A stretch of DNA of 13,795 nt, taken from assembly GCA_945902255.1 (NCBI GenBank), contig CAMDMO010000030.1, positions 1-13,795 of the forward strand, written 5' to 3'. The DNA is from Rickettsia typhi. Lineage in GTDB: Bacteria; Pseudomonadota; Alphaproteobacteria; Rickettsiales; UBA1997. The translations under genes and the position numbers were made by a program. Numbering within the stretch: the first letter of the stretch is position 1; the number at the start of each line of letters is the position of its first letter. Positions 7,287 through 13,795 of the stretch are shown here, piece by piece. The notes under the pieces were generated by a model, which saw nothing but the letters and a program-made list of their open reading frames with translations, was not told where the DNA came from and did not search any database.

Positions 7287-8066
7287 ATGAAAAAAAATTC
7301 TAAAAAATTTACTTTTATTACAATTGCCGCAATAGCACTAGTCGGCTTTTCAGCGCTTATAGTTCATAATTACAAAACTAAAACTTCCTTTAAATATAAA
7401 ACACAAACAGCTGAAGAATTAAAGCCAGCTGAAAATGCTCAAGACGCTGTAAGTGCGGCAGTTAACGAAGAAGCGGCTCTTAATGAAGCGCGCAAAAACA
7501 GTGATCTTTTAAAAATTTCTGATTCCGATATAGTTTTGGGCGATAAAAATGCGCCTGTAACCATGATTGAATATGCCTCGCTTTCTTGCCCTCACTGCGC
7601 CGCTTTTGCTAGCGAATCTTTTGATAAAATAAAAAGCGAATATATTGATAGCGGAAAAGTAAAATTTGTTTTTCGTAACTTTCCTCTAAACCAATCAGCT
7701 CTTGCAGCAGGAATGTTCAGCTTGTGCCAAGCGGAAGATAATAAAAATGAATTACCAGAAAAATATTTTTCTACAATTAAAATTTTATTTAAAACTCAAG
7801 ATTCTTGGGCTTTTGATCCGAAATATGAAGATAAATTAGAAGCAATTGCAAAGCTTGAAGGAGTAAGTTCGGAAAGATTTAAATCTTGCATAGCTAATAA
7901 AAAATTACAGGAAAAAATTCTTTCTCTAAGAATGGAAACTTCGAAATCTTTACAAATAAAATCAACACCTAGCTTTTTTATTAATGGCGAGATTTCTGAA
8001 GGATATGTTGATTATTTAAGTTTAAAAAAAATTATTGATAAAAAACTTTTGGAAGTAAAAAAATAG
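7287..8066 (+). CDS. DsbA family membrane-anchored thiol:disulfide oxidoreductase
   Basis: The protein likely forms or rearranges disulfides in exported proteins in the periplasm. A short basic N-terminus and one hydrophobic helix (about 8-27) act as signal anchor or signal peptide, followed by an Ala/Glu-rich linker (about 40-75) and a DsbA/Com1-type thioredoxin domain. The active site is C101-P-H-C104, and the conserved cis-proline is P228 in KSTPSFFING. Two extra cysteines, C147 and C201, match the spacing expected of the second disulfide known in some alphaproteobacterial DsbA proteins. At 259 aa it is typical for the Rickettsiales-type forms. Its TAG stop overlaps the GTG start of the ABC ATPase, so the two are co-translated. 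Confidence 0.9.
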   Translation: MKKNSKKFTFITIAAIALVGFSALIVHNYKTKTSFKYKTQTAEELKPAENAQDAVSAAVNEEAALNEARKNSDLLKISDSDIVLGDKNAPVTMIEYASLSCPHCAAFASESFDKIKSEYIDSGKVKFVFRNFPLNQSALAAGMFSLCQAEDNKNELPEKYFSTIKILFKTQDSWAFDPKYEDKLEAIAKLEGVSSERFKSCIANKKLQEKILSLRMETSKSLQIKSTPSFFINGEISEGYVDYLSLKKIIDKKLLEVKK

Positions 8067-8830
8067 TGACTGATAAAATTATTATAAAAGATTTATTTAA
8101 AAGTTTCGGTCCCAAAGATGTTTTGTCGGGCGTTAATTTACAGGTAAAAAAAGGCGAATCTTTGGTAATTCTTGGCGGCTCTGGAAGTGGAAAGTCAGTG
8201 TTGATTAAAATTATTGCCACCCTAATTGCACCAACATCTGGCAGCATCTTAATTGACGATAAAGAAATTTCAAACATAAGCACAAAAGATCGCGATAAAT
8301 TAATGGAAAAATTTGGCTTTCTTTTTCAAGGTGGCGCCTTATTTGACTCGCTTTCAATTTGGGAAAATATTGCATTTCGTTTGCTTTATCACAAAAAAAT
8401 GAACAAAAAAGATGCGAAAGAAATTGCACTACAAAAGCTTAAGGCCGTTGGCTTGAGCGAAAAAACTGCCAATCTTTTTCCCTCAGAACTTTCTGGAGGA
8501 ATGCAAAAAAGAGCTTCTTTAGCTCGCGCTATTGCGGCAAATCCAGAAATTATTTTCTTTGATGAGCCTACAACTGGATTAGATCCAATCATGGCAGATG
8601 TTATTAACGACTTAATTATCGCCAATTCTAAAGAGCTCGGCGCCACCACAATCACCATTACCCACGACATGAATTCCGCACGCAAAATTGCTGATAAAAT
8701 TGCCATGCTTTATGAGGGGAAAATAATTTGGTTTGGCAATGTAAAAGAGATGTATTCTTCAGGAAATGATTACCTAGATCAGTTCATTCATGGTCGCGCA
8801 GAAGGTCCAATTCAATTTTTAGTGAAGTAA
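8066..8830 (+). CDS. mlaF: ABC transporter ATPase, MlaF-like
   Basis: This cytoplasmic ATPase most resembles MlaF/Ttg2A, which powers phospholipid transport between outer and inner membrane with MlaE, MlaD and MlaB. All ABC motifs are present: Walker A GGSGSGKS (37-44), Q-loop Q88 in FLFQGGALFDS, signature LSGGMQKR (142-149), Walker B IIFFDEP (162-168), D-loop GLDP (171-174) and H200. FLFQGGALFDSLSIWENIAF and the GGMQKRASLARAIA context are characteristic of the MlaF branch. The start is GTG at 8066, overlapping the preceding TAG by 1 nt. No permease MlaE or MCE-domain gene is nearby, so its partners must lie elsewhere. Length (254 aa) is normal. Confidence 0.88.
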   Translation: MTDKIIIKDLFKSFGPKDVLSGVNLQVKKGESLVILGGSGSGKSVLIKIIATLIAPTSGSILIDDKEISNISTKDRDKLMEKFGFLFQGGALFDSLSIWENIAFRLLYHKKMNKKDAKEIALQKLKAVGLSEKTANLFPSELSGGMQKRASLARAIAANPEIIFFDEPTTGLDPIMADVINDLIIANSKELGATTITITHDMNSARKIADKIAMLYEGKIIWFGNVKEMYSSGNDYLDQFIHGRAEGPIQFLVK

Positions 8831-9099
8831 AATAAATTTTCTAAATATAGAAAAATACCCTCTTCAACTTAATTAACGCTTCAAGTTAAAAAATAATTAA
8901 AAAGTTTCATTTTGAGATATGAGGCCAACCGATGCGGGCTTTATATTGCATAATTATTACGTAAATATATTATTTAACTCTATCTATAAACACCAACCAT
9001 CCTTGACTAGCAAAGAGCCGAAGATGATGAGGATCGCTAGAACTTCATGGCTAATTGACGTTAAATATTCACTAATAATTTTTTAACATAGGTAGGCGA
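8831..9099. promoter_or_regulatory. 269-nt gene-free region, structured leader of the J-domain gene
   Basis: Nothing here resembles a coding region, tRNA or known small RNA. Visible structure: an AT hairpin TTTTCTA (8837-8843)/TAGAAAA (8848-8854) with no T-tract; a palindrome TTACGTAA (8957-8964) that could be an operator; and two crossing pairings near the gene, CTAGC (9007-9011) with GCTAG (9036-9040), and AGCCGAAG (9016-9023) with CTTC (9043-9046) plus GGCT (9049-9052). TTGACT (9003) and TTGACG (9055) resemble -35 boxes but lack well-spaced -10 boxes. Confidence 0.3.
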
Positions 9100-10698
9100 A
9101 TGGCAGAGACTAATCCTGAAGATATTTTAACTCCATCTGAAGTTGATGCAACTGAAGGAGTAGTTTCAGAAAATAAAATAATACCTACAACGCCAGCAGT
9201 AGCGGAAGCTGCAACGGAAGTAACAAACGGTGATGAATTAGAAAACTTGGCAATAGTGCCCGCCGCCTCAGAAGAAGGCAGAAAAGAGAGGGGGGCTGAT
9301 GAAGAGAGAGGAACTGATGAAAGCAAAAAAGTTGACAAAGAAGAAGCTGTTAAAGAAGCAAATAGCCAACAAAATAATCAACCCGCCGCCGGCATAAGCT
9401 TAGAAAGCTTCACTGCAGCGGCAAAGGCTATGGGACTAAATTTAGATAAAGGAGTCGACAATAAGGAAAACAATAAAATATTAAGAAATGCCTCAATCGC
9501 GGAAATAGGGGCATTGCTTGGAATAACTGACCCAGCTCAACTTAATGCTGAAGGCATAAATCAAGCTTACAAAAAAGCTGCTCGAGCACTTCATCCCGAT
9601 AGAAATAAGGATAACACGGAAGGAGCTGCGATGGCTTTCAACCTCTTTTCCGGCGTAAGAAATTTTTTGGAAACAGAATTAGGAATATCAGCTTCTAAAG
9701 GCAACGATCCAGATCCTAAAGAGACAACTGAAAATACTAAGCAAGGTGGTAAACCTGCTACCAGCGCAAGTTTGCAAAGTTTTGTTTCGGCAGCAGAGGC
9801 TATGGGACTAAATTTAAATGAAGCCGACAGCGATAGAAATAAGGAAATATTAAAAGGTAAGTCCCTCGAAGAACTTGGTGCATTGGTTGGAGTAAGTAAT
9901 CCAGATCAACTTGATGCCAAAGGAATAGGAGAAGCTTTTGAAAAAGCTAAGGAAGCATTTGATCCTAAGAATAATATCGGCAATGAGCAGATGGCAAGAG
10001 CTGCTGAACTTATTTTTTTTAGCGCTTTCGATGCTTTAACAGACGCTTTGGTGAAAGAGAGGGGGGCGGAAAAAGAGGTTGAAGAAGAAATGGAAGAAGA
10101 GGAAGAAGAGGAAGAAGAATTGGAAGAAGAAGTGGAAGAAGAGGTAGAAGAAGAGGTAGAAGAAGAAATGGAAGAAGAAATGGAAGAAGAAATGGAAGAA
10201 GAGGTAGAAGAAGAGAAAGAATCAGAGAAAAAGGAAGAAAAAGATGATAATGATAAAGAAGAGGAGGTAAATGAAGGACCAGAAGCGGATAGTCTTGAAG
10301 AGGGAGAGCAAAAAAAAGAAGGTATAGAAACTGAATTTCAAGCTCAAGCTATAGAACAACCAACAAATCCTAACCAGCCAATTTATTTAGGAGAAAAATC
10401 AGAAAGTCTATTTGCAAAACTTTTAAAAGCCTTGAAGAACCTTATTACCGCCCCATTTAAAGCTGTAATATCGCTTTTTGACACTCAAGATAAAGAAAAT
10501 AAAAAACTTACACCAGAGCCATTACCAACATCCCAACATCGAGAAGAGGTGGTTGATAAAAAAATACCCAAAGATTTAATGCAAACTTTATCTGGATTGG
10601 GATTAGAAAATCACGAAGAAAAACACGGTAAAATCTCTAGCACCGCGCTTTCAAGTTATTCTCCTCCAAAAGAGCAGGAAGAAGGCGCGAGTCGTTGA
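9100..10698 (+). CDS. acidic J-domain repeat protein with poly-Glu tract
   Basis: No named family is recognised for the whole protein (532 aa, strongly acidic). Residues 1-90 are low complexity (Ala, Glu, Thr). Two homologous blocks follow: about 97-200 and 222-325, both opening SL[EQ]SF..AA.AMGLNL and containing a helix II/III-like segment. The first carries ALHPDRNK with H165-P166-D167, the motif by which J-domain proteins stimulate Hsp70 ATPase; the second has FDPKNN at that place, so HPD is lost. Residues about 326-400 are nearly pure Glu with 4-residue periodicity, then about 433-461 is an amphipathic LFAKLLKALKNLITAPFKAVISLFD that could contact membrane. No N-terminal signal peptide is seen. 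A DnaK co-chaperone or secreted host-directed effector are both possible. The ribosome site GGTAGG precedes ATG 9100. It has its own leader and no operon partner. Confidence 0.8.
   Translation: MAETNPEDILTPSEVDATEGVVSENKIIPTTPAVAEAATEVTNGDELENLAIVPAASEEGRKERGADEERGTDESKKVDKEEAVKEANSQQNNQPAAGISLESFTAAAKAMGLNLDKGVDNKENNKILRNASIAEIGALLGITDPAQLNAEGINQAYKKAARALHPDRNKDNTEGAAMAFNLFSGVRNFLETELGISASKGNDPDPKETTENTKQGGKPATSASLQSFVSAAEAMGLNLNEADSDRNKEILKGKSLEELGALVGVSNPDQLDAKGIGEAFEKAKEAFDPKNNIGNEQMARAAELIFFSAFDALTDALVKERGAEKEVEEEMEEEEEEEEELEEEVEEEVEEEVEEEMEEEMEEEMEEEVEEEKESEKKEEKDDNDKEEEVNEGPEADSLEEGEQKKEGIETEFQAQAIEQPTNPNQPIYLGEKSESLFAKLLKALKNLITAPFKAVISLFDTQDKENKKLTPEPLPTSQHREEVVDKKIPKDLMQTLSGLGLENHEEKHGKISSTALSSYSPPKEQEEGASR
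10078..10215 (+). repeat. 12-bp in-frame tandem repeats encoding [V/M]EEE
   Basis: From 10132 to 10215 there are seven consecutive 12-bp units of the form GTA/ATG/GTG followed by GAA GAA GAA/GAG, each adding one hydrophobic residue and three Glu. A less regular version runs back to 10078. The + strand is almost all purine here. Since unit length is a multiple of three, copy-number change would alter tract length without shifting frame. Confidence 0.9.
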
Positions 10699-10722
10699 AA
10701 GAAAATCGGTGAGAAAAATTAT

Positions 10723-11565
10723 TTAACTAGTAAACTCATCATATTTCTCACTCAAAATTCTCGTAATTTTTCCAGCTTTTCCATCAAAAATAACTTTATC
10801 ATTAACTTTAACCACTGGTCGAATAATCAAGCTAGAACTGGTTAAAAACACTTCTTTTGCTTCAATTAATTCATTGAGTCCAAATTTTCTTTCCTCAACT
10901 TTAATGTTATTTTCTTTTGCTATATTGATTAGGCGATCACGAGTAATTCCTCTTAACACCAAATTATCAGCATCTTTAGTGATTAAAACATCGTTTTTAT
11001 CAACAATAAAAGCATTTGCAAAAGAGGCTTCGGTGACTATGCCATCACGCAAAAATATTACATCATTAAAACCTGAATCTTTAGCTTTTTGATTGATCAA
11101 GCTAGATGCTATTAGTGATATCGATTTAATATCACATCTCATCCATCTAATATCTTCATGAGTCATTGCACTAAAGCCTTGCTCAAACTCTTCTTTTGAA
11201 ACTTTTTTCTGTGGCGAAACCGTTGCGTTAATAGTAGGTTTAATATCCTTAGGAAGACTTGGAAAACGCGCATGATGACCACGAGTTATATTGATATAAC
11301 AAGTTCCTTCGGTCATTTTATTTTGCGCAAAAAGTTCAAATTGAATTTTTTTCAATTCTTCTTTAGTAAAATTATGCTCAATTCTTAATTCACGCAAACT
11401 GCGAAAGAAGCGCTCTATATGGGCATCGCCATCTATTAATTTACCATTTTTAAATAAGGTAACTTCATAGGCGCCATCTGCAAACTGAAAGCCACGATCT
11501 TCAATATGAATCAAACATTTTTCATGAGGAAGAAATTCTCCGTTTAAATAGCTAATTCTGGTCAT
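10723..11565 (-). CDS. dat: D-amino-acid aminotransferase
   Basis: This class IV PLP enzyme interconverts D-alanine plus 2-oxoglutarate and pyruvate plus D-glutamate, feeding peptidoglycan precursors. The 280 residues match the family (282 in the Bacillus enzyme). DRGFQFADGAYEV (23-35) is the usual N-terminal motif; the PLP-binding lysine is K147 in WMRCDIKS, and E179 in DGIVTEAS is the cofactor-contacting glutamate. LRGITRD (about 203-209) and LTSSS (about 241-245) form the phosphate-binding parts. WMRCDIKS favours the D-amino-acid enzyme over branched-chain aminotransferase or aminodeoxychorismate lyase. It begins 1 nt after the eno stop, so both lie in one operon. No terminator is evident in the 24-nt convergent gap to the J-domain gene. 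Confidence 0.9.
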   Translation of the reverse strand: MTRISYLNGEFLPHEKCLIHIEDRGFQFADGAYEVTLFKNGKLIDGDAHIERFFRSLRELRIEHNFTKEELKKIQFELFAQNKMTEGTCYINITRGHHARFPSLPKDIKPTINATVSPQKKVSKEEFEQGFSAMTHEDIRWMRCDIKSISLIASSLINQKAKDSGFNDVIFLRDGIVTEASFANAFIVDKNDVLITKDADNLVLRGITRDRLINIAKENNIKVEERKFGLNELIEAKEVFLTSSSLIIRPVVKVNDKVIFDGKAGKITRILSEKYDEFTS

Positions 11566-11566
11566 T

Positions 11567-12841
11567 TTATTTTAAAATTGTTGTTCCTGCATATTTGGCA
11601 CGATTGCCGAGATATTCTTCGATTCTAATTAACTCATTATATTTTGCAGTTCGATCAGACCTGCAAAGCGATCCGGTTTTAATTTGACCGGCATTGGTGG
11701 CAACCGCAATGTGTGCAATTGTAGTATCTTCAGTTTCACCAGAGCGATGGGAAATAATATTATTATAATTTGCTGATTTTGCTAAATTAATTGCTGCTAA
11801 AGTTTCAGTTAAAGAGCCAATTTGATTAAACTTAACCAATACCGCATTTGCCATATTTTCTTTGATTCCTTTTGCAATAATTTCAGGATTAGTTACAAAT
11901 AAATCATCACCAACTAATTGAATTTTTTTACCCAAAACTTTAGTGATATTTTTCCAACCTTCATAATCATCTTCCGCGCAAGCATCTTCAATTGAAAAAA
12001 TTGGATAATTATTTACTAATTCTTCGTAATAACGCACCAATTCTTCGCTGCTCAGCACTTTACCCTCACCTTCTAAATGATATTTTCCATCTTTGTAAAA
12101 TTCGGTTGAGGCACAATCTAGAGCTAATAAAACCTCTTTTCCAAGTTGATAGCCAGCCTTAGTAACCGCTTTTGAAATATAATCTAGAGCTTCTTTTGCT
12201 GAGTTTAAATTTGGTGCAAAACCACCTTCATCACCAACATTGGTATTATGTCCATCATTTTTTAAAAGTGATTTTAAATGTTGAAAAATTTCTGCACCAA
12301 TGCGAATTGCATCCTTGCAGGAATTAGCCGCAACCGGCATAATCATAAATTCTTGGATATCAATTTTATTATCCGCATGTTTGCCGCCATTAATAATATT
12401 CATCATTGGAACCGGCAAAACACGAGCTTCTTCTCCGCCTAAATATTTAAATAAAGGAACTTTTTTTGAAACTGCAGAAACTTTTGCAACAGCTAAAGAA
12501 ACCGCTAAAATCGAGTTTGCACCAAGCTTTGATTTATTTTTTGTGCCATCCATTTCAATCATCATTTGATCAATTTCTTTTTGATGAAACGAATCAAAAC
12601 CGATTAATTTTTCAGCGATATTTTTATTAATATTTTCCACCGCCTTTAATACGCCTTTGCCTAAAAATTTTGTTTTATCGCCATCGCGCAACTCATGAGC
12701 TTCTAAACTTCCAGTTGAAGCGCCGGAAGGAACGGCAGCAATTGCGTAAGATCCATCTTGTAAATGAATTTCAGCTTCTAGGGTTGGGAAACCTCTTGAG
12801 TCAAGAATTTCGCGCGCTTTAAGATTTGTGATTATTGTCAT
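11567..12841 (-). CDS. eno: Enolase
   Basis: Enolase interconverts 2-phosphoglycerate and phosphoenolpyruvate in the cytoplasm. The 424-residue protein is normal length and has all key residues: catalytic E206 in GDEGGFAP and K337 in LVKFNQIGSLTET, Mg ligands D242, E285 (SIEDACAEDD) and D312 (VGDDLF), the SHRSGETED loop (364-372) and K388. KFNQ and SIEDACAEDDYEGW differ slightly from the common KxNQ and SIEDxxAEDDW forms but keep the ligands. Start ATG 12841 gives the conserved ARE-ILDSRG N-terminus. The presence of enolase points away from Rickettsia proper. A palindromic element begins only 44 nt upstream, so the promoter must be in that short gap or within the element. Confidence 0.97.
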   Translation of the reverse strand: MTIITNLKAREILDSRGFPTLEAEIHLQDGSYAIAAVPSGASTGSLEAHELRDGDKTKFLGKGVLKAVENINKNIAEKLIGFDSFHQKEIDQMMIEMDGTKNKSKLGANSILAVSLAVAKVSAVSKKVPLFKYLGGEEARVLPVPMMNIINGGKHADNKIDIQEFMIMPVAANSCKDAIRIGAEIFQHLKSLLKNDGHNTNVGDEGGFAPNLNSAKEALDYISKAVTKAGYQLGKEVLLALDCASTEFYKDGKYHLEGEGKVLSSEELVRYYEELVNNYPIFSIEDACAEDDYEGWKNITKVLGKKIQLVGDDLFVTNPEIIAKGIKENMANAVLVKFNQIGSLTETLAAINLAKSANYNNIISHRSGETEDTTIAHIAVATNAGQIKTGSLCRSDRTAKYNELIRIEEYLGNRAKYAGTTILK

Positions 12842-13106
12842 GAAATTTATTGATGTTTAAAGAAATAATAGGCAGTGTATGTGATATACCAAATCTAAAT
12901 TCTATTGATACTTTTTTACGAAGGATTTTTGAGGAAAAATTAGAACTTCGAAAAGCCTTTGTATTAAATATACTAAGGCTTTGAGAAGTTTTAATTTTTA
13001 CCAAAAAGACAAAGTAAAAAAGTATCAATAGAATTTAGATTTGGTATGTACCAAACCAAGTTTAAGAACCTATCTTAAAACCCTTGTCAATTTTTTCAAT
13101 TTTTTT
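12842..13106. promoter_or_regulatory. intergenic region between eno and the small membrane protein gene
   Basis: Most of this 265-nt region is the palindromic element. Left of it, 12842-12885 holds the only non-element upstream sequence of eno; a TATTAT-like -10 can be read on the - strand near 12865-12870, with any -35 falling inside the element arm. Right of it, 13048-13106 is T-rich with TTGTCA at 13084-13089 and no good -10. Long reading frames through here are shadows of the palindrome and eno. Confidence 0.3.
12886..13047. repeat. 162-nt palindromic element with 34-bp perfect terminal inverted repeats
   Basis: Positions 12886-12919 are the exact reverse complement of 13014-13047 (34 of 34). 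Inside, the arms stay paired in blocks: TTTTTG, AAAAATTA, AACTTC, AAAGCCTT (12952-12959 with 12975-12982) and GTAT (12961-12964 with 12970-12973), leaving a 5-nt loop. There is no transposase frame and no obvious target duplication. TACCAAA, the terminal motif, recurs just outside the right end at 13049-13055. It resembles a MITE or a Rickettsia-type palindromic element in form; family membership cannot be shown from one copy. Confidence 0.85.
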
Positions 13107-13259
13107 ATGTTTTTACTTAGATTATTAATAATTGCGGTTTTGATATTTCTTGCAGTATCATTTTTTAATACCGCAAAAGACTATGTCTCTGATAACTCGG
13201 CACGCTATAAGGTTACTGGCGATTCGGCATTAAAATTTTGGAAATATAATAAAAAATAG
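13107..13259 (+). CDS. small single-pass membrane protein
   Basis: Unrecognised 50-residue protein. MFLLRLLIIAVLIFLAVSFFNTA (first ~23 residues) is one transmembrane helix, followed by a polar tail with KDYVSDNSARYKVTGDSALKFWKYNKK. I use ATG 13107 because upstream TTG starts (13041 onward) would begin inside the palindromic element. There is no visible ribosome-binding site, only a T-rich stretch, so confidence is moderate. It converges with the gene at the window end. Confidence 0.5.
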   Translation: MFLLRLLIIAVLIFLAVSFFNTAKDYVSDNSARYKVTGDSALKFWKYNKK

Positions 13260-13268
13260 TTAATTAAT

Positions 13269-13795
13269 TTATGTGCGAGGGGTGCTGGGAACCCTACCTC
13301 TTTCTGGATCTTTAAGTATTCCACCTCCTGAAACTTTGGGGGATCTTGTTGGAAGTTTTACATCCTCCCCTTCTATTTTTAACATCGCATCCTCTTCTTC
13401 ATCACTAAAAACTCTACCCCTTCCAGCTCCGGCAGCCGCATCTTTTGCAAATTTATCCACAACAGCAGAATCCCATCTTATACTCTCTTTTGTCTTCACT
13501 TTTGACGCAAGTTTTTCTTCCTCTAAAGCTACCCTCTCAACTTCTTCTTTCAATTTTATAAGTCTTAAATTTTTTCGCCCTATCAACTCTTCTTTTAAGG
13601 ATTGCAAGGAAGGATCTTCCAATCCATCACCAGAATCTTCTACACCAGCCGAGCCTTCTGCAGCAAGTAATAAATCCGGCGAGTGACCATCCTTCACTCG
13701 CAACTCTCCTATCTCAGACTCAATTATTATTATTTCATACTCCAGTTGATTTTTGATAGATGGAATGCCATCTTCAGCACCCTCTTTTGCCCCCA
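13269..13795 (-). CDS. C-terminal part of an unrecognised charged protein (5'-truncated by the window end)
   Basis: The frame is open from the window edge to TAA at 13269-13271 with no stop, so at least 174 residues of a longer protein are visible; TTG 13703 is only an internal candidate start. Its N-terminal visible part contains QLEYEIIIIESEIGELR, then an acidic Gly/Ala/Ser segment, a probable coiled coil (SLKEELIGRKNLRLIKLKEEVERVALEEEKLASKV, about 65-100 of the visible chain) and a Pro/Gly/Arg-rich tail. No enzymatic motif is recognised. The opposite strand also carries a Ser/Pro-rich frame (13273-13686), but the minus frame is preferred because it runs on past it to the window edge and has ordinary charged, helical composition. 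Confidence 0.6.
   Translation of the reverse strand, partial: GAKEGAEDGIPSIKNQLEYEIIIIESEIGELRVKDGHSPDLLLAAEGSAGVEDSGDGLEDPSLQSLKEELIGRKNLRLIKLKEEVERVALEEEKLASKVKTKESIRWDSAVVDKFAKDAAAGAGRGRVFSDEEEDAMLKIEGEDVKLPTRSPKVSGGGILKDPERGRVPSTPRT

Noticed and set aside
6408..8830. defence or toxin-antitoxin module
   Set aside because: Glycosyltransferase, DsbA and MlaF-type ATPase are each well explained as envelope functions.
9072..9338. 88-aa Ser-rich minus-strand frame
   Set aside because: Shadow of the Glu/Ala-rich start of the J-domain protein.
10078..10215. CRISPR-like array
   Set aside because: The repeats are contiguous 12-bp coding units with no spacers.
12819..13028. 69-aa minus-strand frame overlapping the eno start
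   Set aside because: It runs through the palindromic element and into eno in another frame; composition is AT-driven.
12886..13047. palindrome as a bidirectional terminator
   Set aside because: The 34-bp perfect arms are far longer than intrinsic terminator stems and no T-tract follows the outer stem; it also lies upstream of both flanking genes.
13273..13686. 137-aa Ser/Pro-rich plus-strand frame
   Set aside because: It is antisense to the longer minus frame that continues to the window edge; Ser/Pro richness is typical of a shadow of Glu/Lys/Gly codons.

Overview
The window reads as one contig from a low-GC (about one third G+C by eye) alphaproteobacterium, most likely a member of the Rickettsiales or a similar host-associated lineage. 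The order secY-adk-rpsM-rpsK-rpoA-rplQ is the end of the classical spc/alpha ribosomal-protein operon, and the RpoA, SecY and S11 sequences look alphaproteobacterial. An intact enolase argues against Rickettsia itself, which lacks glycolysis, and fits other Rickettsiales-like lineages better. This placement is inference; no database was searched.

Layout. (1) 1-5112, + strand: protein export and translation operon with secY, adk (4-nt overlap), rpsM, rpsK, rpoA and rplQ, followed unusually by rplS (L19), and closed by a very strong intrinsic terminator at 5080-5112. Several intergenic gaps in the operon contain hairpins, and the adk-rpsM gap has a terminator-like hairpin with a competing pairing partner. 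(2) 5026-5466, + strand: a small predicted lipoprotein whose signal-peptide coding region coincides with that terminator. (3) 5463-7199, - strand: a type IV pilin-like gene joined to a lectin-like C-terminal domain but broken by a frameshift, and a family 2 glycosyltransferase probably acting in LPS core or envelope synthesis. (4) 7287-8830, + strand: a membrane-anchored DsbA-like thiol oxidoreductase and an MlaF-type ABC ATPase, translationally coupled (TAGTG). (5) 9100-10698, + strand: a long acidic protein with an intact J-domain-like repeat carrying HPD, a second degenerate copy that lost HPD, a pure Glu-rich repeat tract and an amphipathic C-terminal segment. This is the most unusual protein here. 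(6) 10723-12841, - strand: enolase and D-amino-acid aminotransferase, separated by 1 nt. (7) 12886-13047: a 162-nt nearly perfect palindrome with 34-bp perfect arms, a probable palindromic or MITE-type mobile repeat just upstream of eno. (8) 13107-13259, + strand: a 50-aa single-pass membrane protein; and 13269-13795, - strand: the C-terminal part of an unrecognised charged protein that runs off the window.

Together, most genes are housekeeping (translation, nucleotide balance, envelope biogenesis, lower glycolysis, D-amino acids). The accessory content lies in the decayed pilin-lectin gene, the J-domain/poly-Glu protein, the palindromic element and the truncated end protein. No complete defence system, CRISPR array, tRNA, rRNA or transposase gene is visible. 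No gene-free stretch exceeds 300 nt; the longest are 8831-9099 and 12842-13106, both described below.
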